In this document: in pieces, positions 54,299 to 64,000 of the stretch | Layout of the letters: the number at the start of each line of letters is the position of its first letter | Position numbering within the stretch: the first letter of the stretch is position 1 | From: CAVXTT01 sp963764685 | Lineage (GTDB): Bacteria; Bacteroidota; Ignavibacteria; Ignavibacteriales; Ignavibacteriaceae | Assembly: GCA_963764685.1 (NCBI GenBank) | Contig: CAVXTT010000029.1 | Span: 1-64,000, forward strand | DNA length: 64,000 nucleotides | Reading direction: 5' to 3' | The notes under the pieces: model-generated | Seen by the model: the letters and a program-made list of their open reading frames with translations, nothing else | Told to the model about the DNA's origin: nothing | Database searches by the model: none | Program-made: the position numbers and the translations under genes

Positions 54299-57115
54299 TC
54301 AAAAAATAAAACGGACAGTTGTTTCATACTCCGTTGCTCCTGTTGACGGCGACTTAAAATAAAGCTTCCCGTACCCCTTAGCACCAGCAGGAATATTTAT
54401 CTCCGGTTTGCTGTAATCTAAGTCAATATACTTAACACTGCTTGGATAAAGAGCTAATGCTGCTCCCCCGGAGATTTTTGTACTTACACTTTGAGGATCA
54501 GGAAAATAAGTCAGCTCAGTTACAGCAAGATTCAAGGAAAGGCCTTTTTGAAAAAATGCCGGGATAATCTCTAAGGTGCAGTTAATGCTGTCCTTATCGG
54601 GATTCATCTCCACAGTAACTGTGCCGCCGCTACGGTATGCAAGCCCATTTTTACTCACGGCTTTCCCGGTACTATCTAAAATCTGTAATGTAAAGTCTGT
54701 CAGCTTGTTAAAATCTTCTTTTCTCATATCAACTGTAAATTCTTTGGAGCCCTCACCTTTATAAATTGTGAAAGGCATTTTATAGGTTATGATGCTGTCA
54801 AGAACAACGCTATGTTTCTGTTCGTAACCTTCAATCTCTGCATTTATGATATAGCTTTTATTTTCATTAAAGTAATTAATAAATTCAATCCGCTTGTCTG
54901 AATGATGATACTTCCTTAGCATCAAGTGCCTGCATTGATAAGAACTCAATACCAAGATTATAAGAAAGAAGGACCTGCTGCAAGGAAAAACCCATCGATA
55001 TCAATTTCATAAACTCCGGGCTGAAGATCATAGTAATAGTTTTCATTCTTCTCATCCTTATTTACAGAATACAGCACACCGGAGCCGTCAATCTGTATCC
55101 CGTCATTATCGTGAATGAAATATCTGCATCTTGCATACTTGTTTGATGAGGCATCCCTGCTCATCGCAATCTTCATACTGTTTTGTCCAGCAGGAATTTT
55201 TACGAAATACCTCTTCACCATTCCCTGTTCAACCGTCTGATCCTTCCAGAGCATTTTATAGTTGTTCGCAGAGTTGAATTCGATAAGGGATTACAACTGT
55301 GGCAATCATATCAAACTCAGGAGTTTTACCGGCATCATCACGATACCCGGTTATTTTTGCAGTGTAAAGCCCCGGCTCTTTCAGTTTGGATTTATCAATC
55401 TTAACATTTACAACTGCCGACTGTCCATTCCTTATATAAGTTTTTTTCTGAACGAGTGTCAGCCAGTCTGCCTCCGACTTCAGGTTATAGACCCTGTAAA
55501 ACTTATCTGATTTATTTGTACTGTCTCTTTTAACAGTGAATGAAAATACTTCATCGCCGGTCAGGTAGGAACCGTCCCTGATATACAAATTCCTTGACTT
55601 ATTGCCCGGCTGATTTGGTGCAAATGATGAAATAGTATACGTCTCGAATTTAGAGACCTCATCGTTACTTAAATACTTTTTAAGGATTTCATAAGAGTTC
55701 ATTACATTTATATATCCGGAGCCCTGGTCGAGTACAGAATAGCCATCCCATTTAACAGCACCTTCTCTTATTGCTTTATATAAAAGCTGTGCAGGAACTT
55801 TTACACCCGGGAATTCTTTTTCGGCTGCGCTTAATAATAACGCCATAACACCGGATGTATAAGGACAAGCCATACTGGTTCCCCAGAACTTATCGTTGGC
55901 TGTAAAGTTAGGTACTGTTGAAGTAGCTGCACCGGGAGAAACAACATCAGGTTTACTAACTTCGCCTCCCCGTGAGCTGAAATGCAGCACCATATCTTTT
56001 GAAAGCAGGTTACCATAATTATCACGGGCAGTTTCCTTAGTTAACACTGCGCCCGATGAAAAAACATAACTGCTTGAGGAAGGTAATCCGGCACTTGAAA
56101 TTCCGGGACCCTCATTCCCGTTGCTTGTGCTTATATATAGGTATGGATTCTTCTTCGCCAGGTCTGCAAGGAACTTCTCTATTTCCGACTGGGCTTCTAT
56201 TTCACTTCCAACACCGAAACTCATACTGATGATGCAGGGGACTTTCATCTCCTTAGAAATTTTATCTGCATACAGGTAGGCATTTTTCATTGATTCGGTT
56301 ACTGTGGCACCGCCGGGATAAAGATTGTCACCGAGTTTAAGTCCCATAACCTTTGCTCCCGGTGCTACACCATTTATACCAGCCCCGCCGATATTATAGC
56401 CTGATGCTATACCGGCACAATGAGTACCGTGGGCACCGTCGTCAAAGTAAAGGGAGATAAGCTTCTCATCCGGAAAGATATTAAGCGCCATTGTAAGGGG
56501 TGTAAGACCTGAAGGATTTTCCACTGTAAAGGCGTCATAGTTTTCTTTATAATTACGAATGGGTTTTTCATCAGAGAGATCGTTATTCCCGTTCCGGTCG
56601 AAGTATACAACCCAATACCCATCGGCTGTTTTATAGGTTACCATATAGTATTTATCATCCTTGCCGTTTCCGTTCAGATCTTTGGCACCTGAGTTTGAGT
56701 TCATCAGGTGAGTCTCATCCAGAACGCCAATCCAATATTTATCATCTGCACTTTTAACAATTTTGGTCATATCGGCATTAACAGAATATCCCATATCCTC
56801 ATTTTCAAAAATATCTTTACCATCATCAGATGAGAGTCCGGCTTCATAAACCGGTATGTCTCCCTCCCCGGTAAAATCCCGGGCATCTATTACTTTTACT
56901 TCCCCGGTCGAGGTTTTTGTCAGTCCGTCAATACCCATATCAACACCGGTATCGAGCACCAGGATAATTGTTCCTCTCCCGTCATACTCAGGATGCAGCT
57001 GAAGAAATTCTTCAACACCTGTATCCTTAAGTGAAAGAAATGTTTGTCCTTCTTCCTGTGGAAGGGTGGTGATTGACATTAAGAAGAGGATGAGGGGTAA
57101 TAATTTTTTGGACAT
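54299..57115 (-). CDS. Secreted subtilisin-like peptidase, tripeptidyl-peptidase-II-like (several frameshifts)
   Basis: The restored protein is about 935 residues. It has a signal peptide (MSKKLLPLILFLMSITTLPQ), and the S8 triad: Asp55 in ILVLDTGVD, His229 in DDGAHGTHCAGI, Ser414 in WGTSMACPYTSG, with an oxyanion Asn334 in SNGNEGPG. The long insertion between Asp and His (about 170 residues) is the hallmark of tripeptidyl peptidase II, as is a large beta-rich C-terminal region. Calcium-loop-like runs are NGNGKDD and DRNGNNDLSDE. Breaks near 55276 (an extra base giving RIxNSANNYKMLWKDQ) and near 54957 disrupt the C-terminal half; a further short region at 54895-54960 is unclear. No sorting domain is seen at the end. 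It may trim peptides in the periplasm or outside. Confidence 0.85.
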
Positions 57116-57404
57116 AGGGAACCTGTTAGTTTGGATTAATAAAAAAATGTTTCAATGGAAATTTGTAATGATCTGTGGTAGAATTGCTCAAAATTCATCT
57201 GACTAATTTAAGGAGAATTCTGAAGATATTTAACTTCTTTGATTTGATTTTGGAATATTAAAACGTCAAAATTGAATGGAAAAAATGCAGCTTTTAGACT
57301 GATTTTTCTGCATTTAAATCTTTTATATTGAATTTATCTTTGAATTCAGTAAAAATATATTCCCCACTAAAAATTATTTTATAATCTTATTGAATAACAG
57401 CCGC
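57116..57404. other. AT-rich intergenic region
   Basis: No gene seen. The region should contain the peptidase promoter on the minus strand. Confidence 0.4.
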
Positions 57405-57518
57405 TCTTTATATACTGCAAACATATCCAGATTTTTTCTTATTTAAATCGTTCCGATTATTGTTCTTTATATACTGCAAACATATCCAGATTTTTTCTTA
57501 TTTAAATCGTTCCGATTA
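57405..57518. repeat. Tandem direct repeat, 59-bp unit, two copies
   Basis: TCTTTATATACTGCAAACAT... begins at 57405 and again at 57464. The second copy matches for 55 of 59 bases. There is no associated gene. Confidence 0.9.
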
Positions 57519-57979
57519 ACTTAACTAAACTTCTTGACTTGCCCATCCCTTTTAACTGGTGCAGCCATATCTCTCCAAAATGAGGAAATGAGGAATAAAA
57601 AAAGAAGCAATAAAATTACTTACAATGCTTGCTTTTGCATCCGGAATATCGGTATTATACAAATCGTGAAAGGAACAGGGGATCAGACAGCTCCTATTGG
57701 ATTTAATGCAATAACCCGGAAAGATCTGACCAAACACTTATTTCCAGGCCTATCTCTCCCGGTACTTAACCCCTTTAACCTTCATACAACCCTTCTTCGA
57801 GGGTAATGTTATTGTAAGGGTTTAGTAGGACACAGTAGGGGCTGTATAGGGGTTTGAGGCTTTTTTTTGTTAGGTGCCTGGATAAATCCTTCGTGGTATT
57901 TGAATGCGAAAAGTTGCTGGACCTGAATTAAATATGATGAAAAATATTTATTTGAATGGTATGAATAAACGGGGTCTGT

Positions 57980-58188
57980 GTCGTCCCGATGGGACTTAGA
58001 TCATGTGTAGTTTCCCGTTTACTACAGACATATCGTCCCGATGGGACTTAGGGCAGTACTGATATAGCCGAATTCTCATTTAAAAGACCAATATTAGACA
58101 CAACCTTGTCAGTCCCATCGGGCCGATATGTCTGTAAGATAAGATCCCAAATACCCATAAACCCAGGTCATCGGGACGATATGTTTGT
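57980..58188. repeat. Cluster of CGTCCCGATGGGAC palindromic elements
   Basis: Copies are at 57980-57999 and 58024-58051 (plus orientation; the second preceded by ACAGACATAT), at 58111-58135 inverted (AGTCCCATCGGGCCGATATG), and a degenerate inverted one at 58166-58188 ending 5 bp before the next gene's stop codon. The inverted pair could form a long hairpin. Coding sequence from 57519 to 57979 is not evident. Confidence 0.85.
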
Positions 58189-58193
58189 AAAAA

Positions 58194-60564
58194 CTATTTC
58201 ATAAGCAGCAGTTTTTTTGTTGAGCTGAAGCTCCCTGCGGTCAGTTTATAAAAATATACCCCGCTTGAAAAGTTAGATGCATCCCATTCAACGGTATACT
58301 CACCGGCAGGTTTTACTTCATTTACAAGTAATGCAATTTCATTGCCGAGTATATCATAAACACTTAGTGTCACTTTATTATTCAAACCCGGGGGTATTGA
58401 ATACCTGATTGTTGTTACCGGGTTAAACGGGTTAGGATAATTCTGATATAAGCTAAATTCATTTGGTGAAGTAAACCAGATCTCAACTTCAGTTGAATAT
58501 TCAAATGATCCGTCAAGGTCAATCTGTTTCAATCGATAGGAATATTTCCCGGGAGTAACTTTGTCATCAGCAAATGAATATGTTTTCGTTTCAGATGTAG
58601 TTCCATAACCGGGAACATACCCGATCTTTTCCCAACCCATTTGGTTTCTGCTTCTCTCAATCTCAAATCCACTGTTATTTGTTTCACTTGCTGTTGACCA
58701 GTTAAGAATGATCCCCGGCAGACTCTCATCAACTATTGCAGTAAACGAAAGTAAGCTCCACCGGGATACCCCCATTTACTGTTCTTAATATTGACCCGTC
58801 CAGACCAACGATTGTTCCTGTATTTGCATCTGTAAAGAAAACATCATAAAAAGTATTAAATGTCCGAGCATTCAGGGTAACCCAGCTTGTACCTCCATTA
58901 GTTGTTTTCAGGACTACCCCGCCTTCCCCAACTGCATACCCGTTATTGGCATCGGCAAGAGAAACATCCCACAGGTGATCTGTTGTTCCGCTGTTCTGAT
59001 TTGTCCAATTTGTTCCCCCGTTTGTTGTTTTTAAGATCTTACCCCCATTGCCCACTGCAATGCCGTTGTTTACATCAAGAAAGTCAACGCCGCGGAGTGG
59101 GACTGTTGTTCCGCTTGTTTGAGGGGACCAGCTGGTTCCTCCGTTTGTAGTTCTTAAAATTGTTCCTCCTGTACCAACGGCAGTTCCTGTGGCTGCATTA
59201 ATAAAATTAACTCCAAATAAAAAGTTGGTAGTACCGCTTGTCTGGGGGTTCCAGTTTACGCCGCCGTTTGTTGTCCTTAATATTGTTCCTTCAGCGCCAA
59301 CGGTAGTCCCTGTGTTCCCATCGGTGAAAGAGACTCCGAACAAAAGGTTTGTTGTACCGCTTGTCTGTGGATTCCAGTTTACGCCGCCGTTAGTAGTCTT
59401 TAAAATGGTACCTTCCTGTCCGACTGCTGTGCCCGTATTTTCATCTGTAAAGTAAACCTCGTTTAAATTATTTGTTGTACCGCTTGTCTGTATAACCCAG
59501 TTATTTCCACCGTTTGTTGTCCTGAGGATCCTTCCAAATTCACCTACTGCAGTTCCTGTATTTGTGCCGACAAAACTAATCCCATAAAGTGTGTTATTTG
59601 GTCCGCTGCTTCGTTTAATCCAGTTCGTTCCGCCATTAGTTGTTGTTAAAATTTCTCCGCTGAAACCGACTGTCATACCATTATTCGCATCAGCAAATGA
59701 AACTCCATAAATTATATTAAGCGTACCGCTTGTCTGACTGACCCAGTTTGTTCCACCGTTTGTTGTCTTTATAATTGTACCTACAGGTCCGACAACAGTA
59801 CCGTTATTACTGTCGGTAAACCATAAATCGTGCAGATCGGAAGGAAATGGACTTGTTTGAGTCGTCCAAACAGCACCGCCGTTTGTTGTTCTTAATAATG
59901 TACTGTTTGAGCCCACGATAGTACCTGTGGATGCATCAGTAAAAAAAACAGAGTTAAGATTATTAGCAGTTCCGCTTATTTGGGGTACCCAGGTTAATCC
60001 TCCATTTGTTGTTCTGCATATTACACCTAAGTCACCTACAGCAGTACCATTATTGGTGTCAGTAAAGAAGACATCGTTAAGGACATTAGTTGTCCCGCTG
60101 ACCTGGCTTACCCAGTCAACTCCGCCATTAGTGGTTCTTAAAATTAAACCATCTGCCCCGGCTGCAGTTCCGTGATCGGCATCTGTAAAAGAAACTCCAT
60201 AAAATACTTCAATCATTCCGTCTCTCTGGATCTGCCAGTTAAGTCCTCCGTTAGTTGTTCTTAGGATTGCCCCATTATTTCCGACGGTAGTACCTGTATT
60301 TGCATTTATAAAGGAGACGGCATAAAGATCAGAATTAGTCTCAATTGGTTGAATAGTCCAATTAATTCCGCCATTGGTTGTTCTTATAATTGCTCCGCTG
60401 TGGCCGACTGCAGTTGCGTTATTTACATCAGAGAAATAAACTTCCTGAAGGGTATTTCCCTGGGGGAGGGGATTCTGCCATACCCAGGGTATTTGAGCAT
60501 TAGAAACGCCGAGGCATAACGAAGCAGCCTGCAGCAGTAAAAATATTTTTATTGTGTTTTTCAT
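58194..60564 (-). CDS. T9SS-secreted YCF48-repeat protein (one frameshift)
   Basis: The restored protein has about 789 residues. After a signal peptide (ending GVSNAQ), about 12-13 repeats of 46-47 residues follow, each with a TTNGG(x)xW core as in YCF48/HCF136 propellers, e.g. ILRTTNGGLNWQIQ, and (G/A)VSFTDANNGTAVG. A shared Ig-like spacer (PVELLSFTAIVDES, LNWSTASETNNSGFEIE) and a T9SS sorting domain with NYPNPFNPVTTIRY and the end STKKLLLMK follow. One extra base at 58752-58754 on the minus strand splits the repeats from the C-terminal part. The signal peptide and sorting domain make it a surface protein, with binding function inferred. Confidence 0.87.
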
Positions 60565-60846
60565 TTGATACTCCTTGACTAGGATAATTGTTAAAGCAAA
60601 TAACGATACCAGGAAAACTATGAATGTTACTGATCATTCTCTAAACATAAATTATTTATTCCCGGATCATGTAATATATCATACAACTCCGTAAAGATTT
60701 GCACGGTAATTTAATGGTCGCTTTCCGGCAGTTATTTAGCCAGGTGGGAACCAATCAAAAGAGTTAATTCGTTCAGATTAAAACATATTCGGGAATTTGA
60801 GATGGCTGCTAGATCAATGATAATCATTCTTTCAAAGAAAAGTAAG

Positions 60847-60870
60847 AAAACGTAAAAGTCCTTACGTTTT
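60847..60870. terminator. Hairpin upstream of the tRNA region, possible terminator
   Basis: AAAACGTAA (60847-60855) pairs with TTACGTTTT (60862-60870), 6-nt loop. It could end transcription from either side. The rest of 60565-60893 shows no gene. Confidence 0.4.
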
Positions 60871-60893
60871 GGAGACTTTACAGGCTCTGGATA

Positions 60894-60925
60894 TTTGATT
60901 TTATTACCCTCATAACATATATTTG
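60894..60925 (+). promoter_or_regulatory. Bacteroidota-type promoter for the tRNA-Asp transcript
   Basis: TTTG (60894-60897) followed after 20 nt by TATATTTG (60918-60925), which fits the TTTG / TAnnTTTG consensus exactly. It lies 23 bp before the broken tRNA copy. Confidence 0.65.
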
Positions 60926-60947
60926 TAGACTTTTTTAAGGAATTTAC

Positions 60948-61002
60948 GGGGTCGTAGTTCAGTCCCAAAGGGATCCCTTCGGGATTGGTTTAGAACGACT
61001 GC
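60948..61002 (+). pseudogene. Broken tRNA-Asp copy with a 22-bp palindromic insert in the D-loop
   Basis: 60948-60963 repeat GGGGTCGTAGTTCAGT of the intact tRNA, and 60986-61002 repeat its TGGTTAGAACG.CTGC with small changes. Between them is a clean 22-bp insert (60964-60985), CCCAAAGGGATCCCTTCGGG plus AT, which is nearly palindromic. The anticodon and 3' half are missing, so it cannot be a functional tRNA. Confidence 0.85.
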
Positions 61003-61027
61003 TTATAGAGTAATTAAAAATATATCC

Positions 61028-61101
61028 GGGGTCGTAGTTCAGTTGGTTAGAACGCCTGCCTGTCACGCAGGAGGTCGCGAGTTCGAGTCTCGTCGGCCCC
61101 G
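61028..61101 (+). tRNA. tRNA-Asp (GTC)
   Basis: The 74-nt gene has acceptor arms GGGGTCG/CGGCCCC, the D-stem around CAGTTGGTTAGAAC, an anticodon loop CTGTCAC with GTC, a T-loop GTTCGAGTC, and discriminator G at 61101. The CCA is not encoded. A T-rich hairpin terminator follows directly. Confidence 0.97.
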
Positions 61102-61109
61102 CTTAGTAA

Positions 61110-61140
61110 AAGCTTCAATTCGTAAAGAATTGAGGCTTTT
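61110..61140 (+). terminator. Terminator of the tRNA-Asp transcript
   Basis: AAGCTTCAATTC (61110-61121) pairs with GAATTGAGGCTT (61127-61138), with one G-U, followed by TTTTTT. Confidence 0.92.
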
Positions 61141-61251
61141 TTCATTTTCAGACCTTCCGAAAATCCCGCTGACTATGTATGGAGTGTGTATGGACATGTG
61201 TATGGACTAATCCAGTACTGAGATATTGTAATTATTGTTAATTATTTGATA

Positions 61252-61398
61252 CTACTTCTTTTTCGAGTCAGCTACTACTGACTCTAATTTTAACCGGATA
61301 AAATCAGCCAAAGTTCTTCTATCACCTTCAGCCAGTTTCTGCAATTCACTTTTTAGGGGCTTTTCTATCCGGATTATTATGGTTGTGTCTTTTTTCAT
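61252..61398 (-). CDS. Small ribbon-helix-helix-like protein
   Basis: The 48-residue product reads MKKDTTIIIRIEKPLKSELQ, then KLAEGDRRTLADFIRLKLES and a lysine tail. A beta strand (TTIIIRIE), a helix (PLKSELQKLAE) and a second helix after a turn (TLADFIRLKLESV) are the ribbon-helix-helix pattern of CopG/Arc-like DNA-binding proteins. The gene is below the usual size cut-off. It lies between tRNA-Asp and the helicase gene, a typical place for a regulator or antitoxin of an integrated element; no toxin partner is seen. Confidence 0.7.
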   Translation of the reverse strand: MKKDTTIIIRIEKPLKSELQKLAEGDRRTLADFIRLKLESVVADSKKK

Positions 61399-62060
61399 TC
61401 TTTCACTTTAGTAAATATACAATGTATTACTTTGTAAATCAAATTAATAGTAAAATTTTAAGGGAGGAACTATTTGGGAAGCTAACCTTCAACAAAACGC
61501 AAATAATCCATTCTCCAACTTTTTACTTCTTTTTATATTCTTTCCGGAACAGTGGATGCTTACTTTACTCTCCGGAGATTCAGAAAAAGGAACTCATGAA
61601 CATCTTCAAGAATATCTGAACTTAAAGAAACCTGGGTATTCTTCCCGATCCATCAAACCCAAGAGATAAATTCGGCTATTCAACCAGTCCAACTTTCCCT
61701 ATTGATAAAGACTGTAATACTTTACATTGATTAAGCTGGGGTGACGTAGTTTCGCCTGTAGCCACGTTCCAGAAGGATAGTTACGAGATCCATTTTGTGG
61801 GAGGGACGAATTGACCATTGCTACATAATGGTTTGGGTCTGCCGATTGTGAAAGGCAGAGGAACTCCTAGTAGTTGTTTGTACATCTTTTCTTAAACTAA
61901 AACCTTATTAATGTTAGAATTATTCAATTCAATTTTTTAACTTGGGATTGTGATTTTGAGTCCTTAGAGTTTGTGTATGGGTGTAAACAAATTAACACGC
62001 TCTAATACTCTGTAATTACGCTGGGTAGTTGGATCTTAAATTTCATATAAAAAGTTTATT
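61399..62060. other. Region between the small regulator and the helicase gene
   Basis: No gene with support. A frame at 61743-61826 reads SWGDVVSPVATFQKDSYEIH and may be a decayed coding remnant, but I cannot name it. AT content is visibly higher than in the operons upstream. Confidence 0.4.
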
Positions 62061-64000
62061 ATGATTATAAATCCGGGCACCATTATAAAAGGCCCTTATT
62101 GGCCTGAACCAGTTGAAATCAAATTCTCAGAACCTGCCGGTAATTATATTCATATTATTGGCTCTACTACCTTATCAAATAAGCACATCGACCAACTTAT
62201 ATTAGAAACTGAGATTACTATTTCGAAAAAGGAAGAGTTATTCCAGGAAGATCCCTGGAAAGTTTTCTTAGCTCTTGAATCTATTCGTTATCGTTTTGCT
62301 TCCCTGTATGATCCTTTGCTTGCAATGAACACCTCTAAAGTCGATCCTTTGCCTCACCAAATTGAAGCTGTCTATGGTTATGTCTTAAAGCTGCCCCGCA
62401 TTCGTTTTTTAATTGCAGACGATCCGGGTGCTGGTAAAACTATTATGGCAGGTTTAATTATCAAAGAATTAAAACTTCGCAACATTGTAAAAAATATTCT
62501 TATTGTTACTCCGGGTCATTTAAAAGACCAATGGCGTCGCGAGTTGAAAGAAAGATTCGAAGAAAAATTTATTGTTATTGATCGAAGCATACTGGATGCT
62601 CATTACGCTGAAAATGTTTGGAACAGAGAGCAGCAAATTATTACTTCAATAGATTTTGCGAAACGGGAAGAAATTCTTCCTTCAATAGCTGCTGCTCATT
62701 TTGATTTGATTGTAGTTGATGAAGCGCATAAAATGAGCGCATATAAATATGGTGAAAAACTTGATAAAACAAGTCGCTATAAATTAGGTGAAGCTTTATC
62801 AAGAATCTCAACAAATATTTTATTCCTAACAGCCACGCCTCATAAGGGTGATCCTGAAAACTTTCGCTTATTTCTTGATCTTTTAGAACCCGGCTTTTTT
62901 TCTACCAATGAAATGTTGATGCAATCTATTAGAAACCAAGATAACCCATTATTCATAAGAAGAATAAAGGAAGATCTGAAAGATTTTGAAGGCAAACCTC
63001 TTTTTCTTCCTCGGAACGTTGAAACTATTGCTTTCAATCTTGGGACGCAATCACCGAATGAAAAAATATTATACAATGAGCTTTCCAAGTATGTAGAAAC
63101 TCAATACAACAAAGCCTTATCTCAGGATAAAAAGCGGAATGTAGCTTTTGCTCTTGTCATACTTCAGCGGCGGCTTGCTTCAAGCACCTTCGCACTTTAT
63201 CGTTCTTTGGATAGAAGGAAGAATCGTTTAAATGAACTTATAAATGGAGTACAAGATCATAACCGTAATACTCAGCATTTCGAATATGATGATATTGAAG
63301 ATATGAGCGAAGAAGATCGTTGGCAGAAGAAATTTGGGAAACACTGAGTGTAGCCGAAAATAGAGATGAACTTGATAAAGAGATTACAATCCTTGATAAT
63401 CTTATTCAACTTGCAAAAGCTATAATTTATAAAGAAGAGAGGAAATAAAACTTAAACAGTTAAAAAAATCATTGCAGGATTTGTATTCTAAGAATGCTAA
63501 TCAGAAAGAAAAGAAAATCCTTGTATTTACCGAATCTCGGCGAATACTTTGGATTACCTTGATCAAATTCCGTGAATGGGGTTATCGTACAAACACAATA
63601 CACGGCGGGATGAAACTCGAAGATAGAGTTAACGCTGAAAAAATTTTTAAGAACGAAACAGAAGTAATGATTGCTACTGAAGCTGCTGGTGAAGGTATCA
63701 ATCTCCAGTTTTGTAATTTAATGATTAACTATGACATACCCTGGAATCCTAATCGTCTTGAACAAAGAATGGGTCGTATCCATCGTTATGGTCAACAAAA
63801 GGAAGTCTTTATATTTAATCTGGTTGCTAATGATACTCGTGAAGGCAAAGTTCTTACTAGGCTTTTTGAAAAAATAGAAGAGATTAAATCAGCAATGGGT
63901 AGTGATAAGGTATTTGATGTTCTTGGCGAAGTAATGCAGCAGACTAACCTTTCCCAATTGCTAATGGAAGCAGCAGCCAACGCCCGAAGTTTAGAGGATA
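62061..64000 (+). CDS. SNF2-family helicase of the defence-island type, cut by the window end (several frameshifts)
   Basis: The reading begins with MIINPGTIIKGPYWPEPVEI, then the ATPase core: Walker A DDPGAGKTIMAGLIIKEL near residue 125, IVTPGHLKDQW, motif II VVDEAHKMSAY near 215 and TATPHKGDP near 260. The second half has ILVFTESRR, the helicase-C TIHGGMKLEDR, EAAGEGINLQF and GRIHRYGQQKE. Frame breaks are near 63330, 63440 and a compensating pair at 63546/63572; the last part runs open to the window end. The family includes DrmD-type helicases of DISARM and helicases paired with DUF1156/DUF499 methylase systems. Which of these applies depends on genes beyond the window. Confidence 0.85.

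Noticed and set aside
57534..57806. Plus-strand frame of 90 codons near the 59-bp repeats
   Set aside because: No RBS, no recognisable motif, and it lies in sequence with palindromic elements.
57980..58188. Riboswitch or structured RNA before the YCF48 gene
   Set aside because: The elements lie downstream of that gene's stop (it is on the minus strand) and are simple repeats.
61383..61619. Plus-strand frame of 78 codons next to the small RHH gene
   Set aside because: It overlaps the RHH gene start on the other strand and has a low-complexity, Phe/Tyr-rich composition.

Overview
The window looks like chromosomal DNA of a free-living member of the Ignavibacteria / Bacteroidota-Chlorobiota (FCB) group. 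The evidence is at least seven secreted proteins ending in type IX secretion (T9SS) sorting domains with the Ignavibacteria-style signature NYPNPFNPSTTI, a PorV-family outer-membrane protein, a hybrid two-component sensor (HTCS), Bacteroidota-like promoters (TTTG about 20 nt before TAnnTTTG), and the general gene repertoire. Genus and species cannot be told from the sequence alone.

Layout. 0.2-13.2 kb is a tightly packed six-gene plus-strand operon of envelope and secreted proteins: a T9SS-type protein, a second T9SS protein, a lipoprotein, a TonB-dependent receptor, a PorV-family protein, an NHL lipoprotein and a secreted double-HKD phospholipase-D/nuclease (seven reading units, the last five nearly touching). 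It is followed by a nest of dispersed palindromic repeats. 14.0-16.2 kb carries a thioesterase and a DnaQ exonuclease/GIY-YIG fusion. 16.6-19.5 kb has two lipoproteins of one family. 19.6-25.1 kb is a housekeeping operon (YmdB-like phosphodiesterase, an orphan DNA methylase, folD, deoC, a HicB-like protein, a SpoU methylase, aroA). 25.2-34.7 kb is a minus-strand block of three beta-propeller T9SS proteins, two of them recent duplicates with exchanged sorting domains, plus a giant HTCS regulator. After a graveyard of T9SS-gene fragments come atpD-atpC, a LON-domain protein, superoxide dismutase and an iscR-iscS-hypothetical-iscA operon with a clear IscR-like operator. 41.7-51 kb holds another T9SS protein, TerC, an SLC13/TrkA-C transporter, RNase HIII, phosphofructokinase, an aldo/keto reductase and an F420-type oxidoreductase. 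51.4-60.6 kb has a small outer-membrane barrel, an AraC-type membrane regulator, a lipoprotein, a tripeptidyl-peptidase-II-like subtilase and a large YCF48-repeat T9SS protein. At 61 kb a tRNA-Asp gene sits beside a broken tRNA-Asp copy. Beyond it begins what may be a genomic (defence) island: a small ribbon-helix-helix-like protein and a SNF2-family helicase cut off by the window end.

A technical point matters for every reader: about twenty single-base indels, often in short homopolymers, split otherwise well-conserved genes, including the essential atpD. Several come in compensating pairs. They are best read as sequencing or assembly errors, so the affected genes are annotated here as single full-length coding regions with the breakpoints stated.
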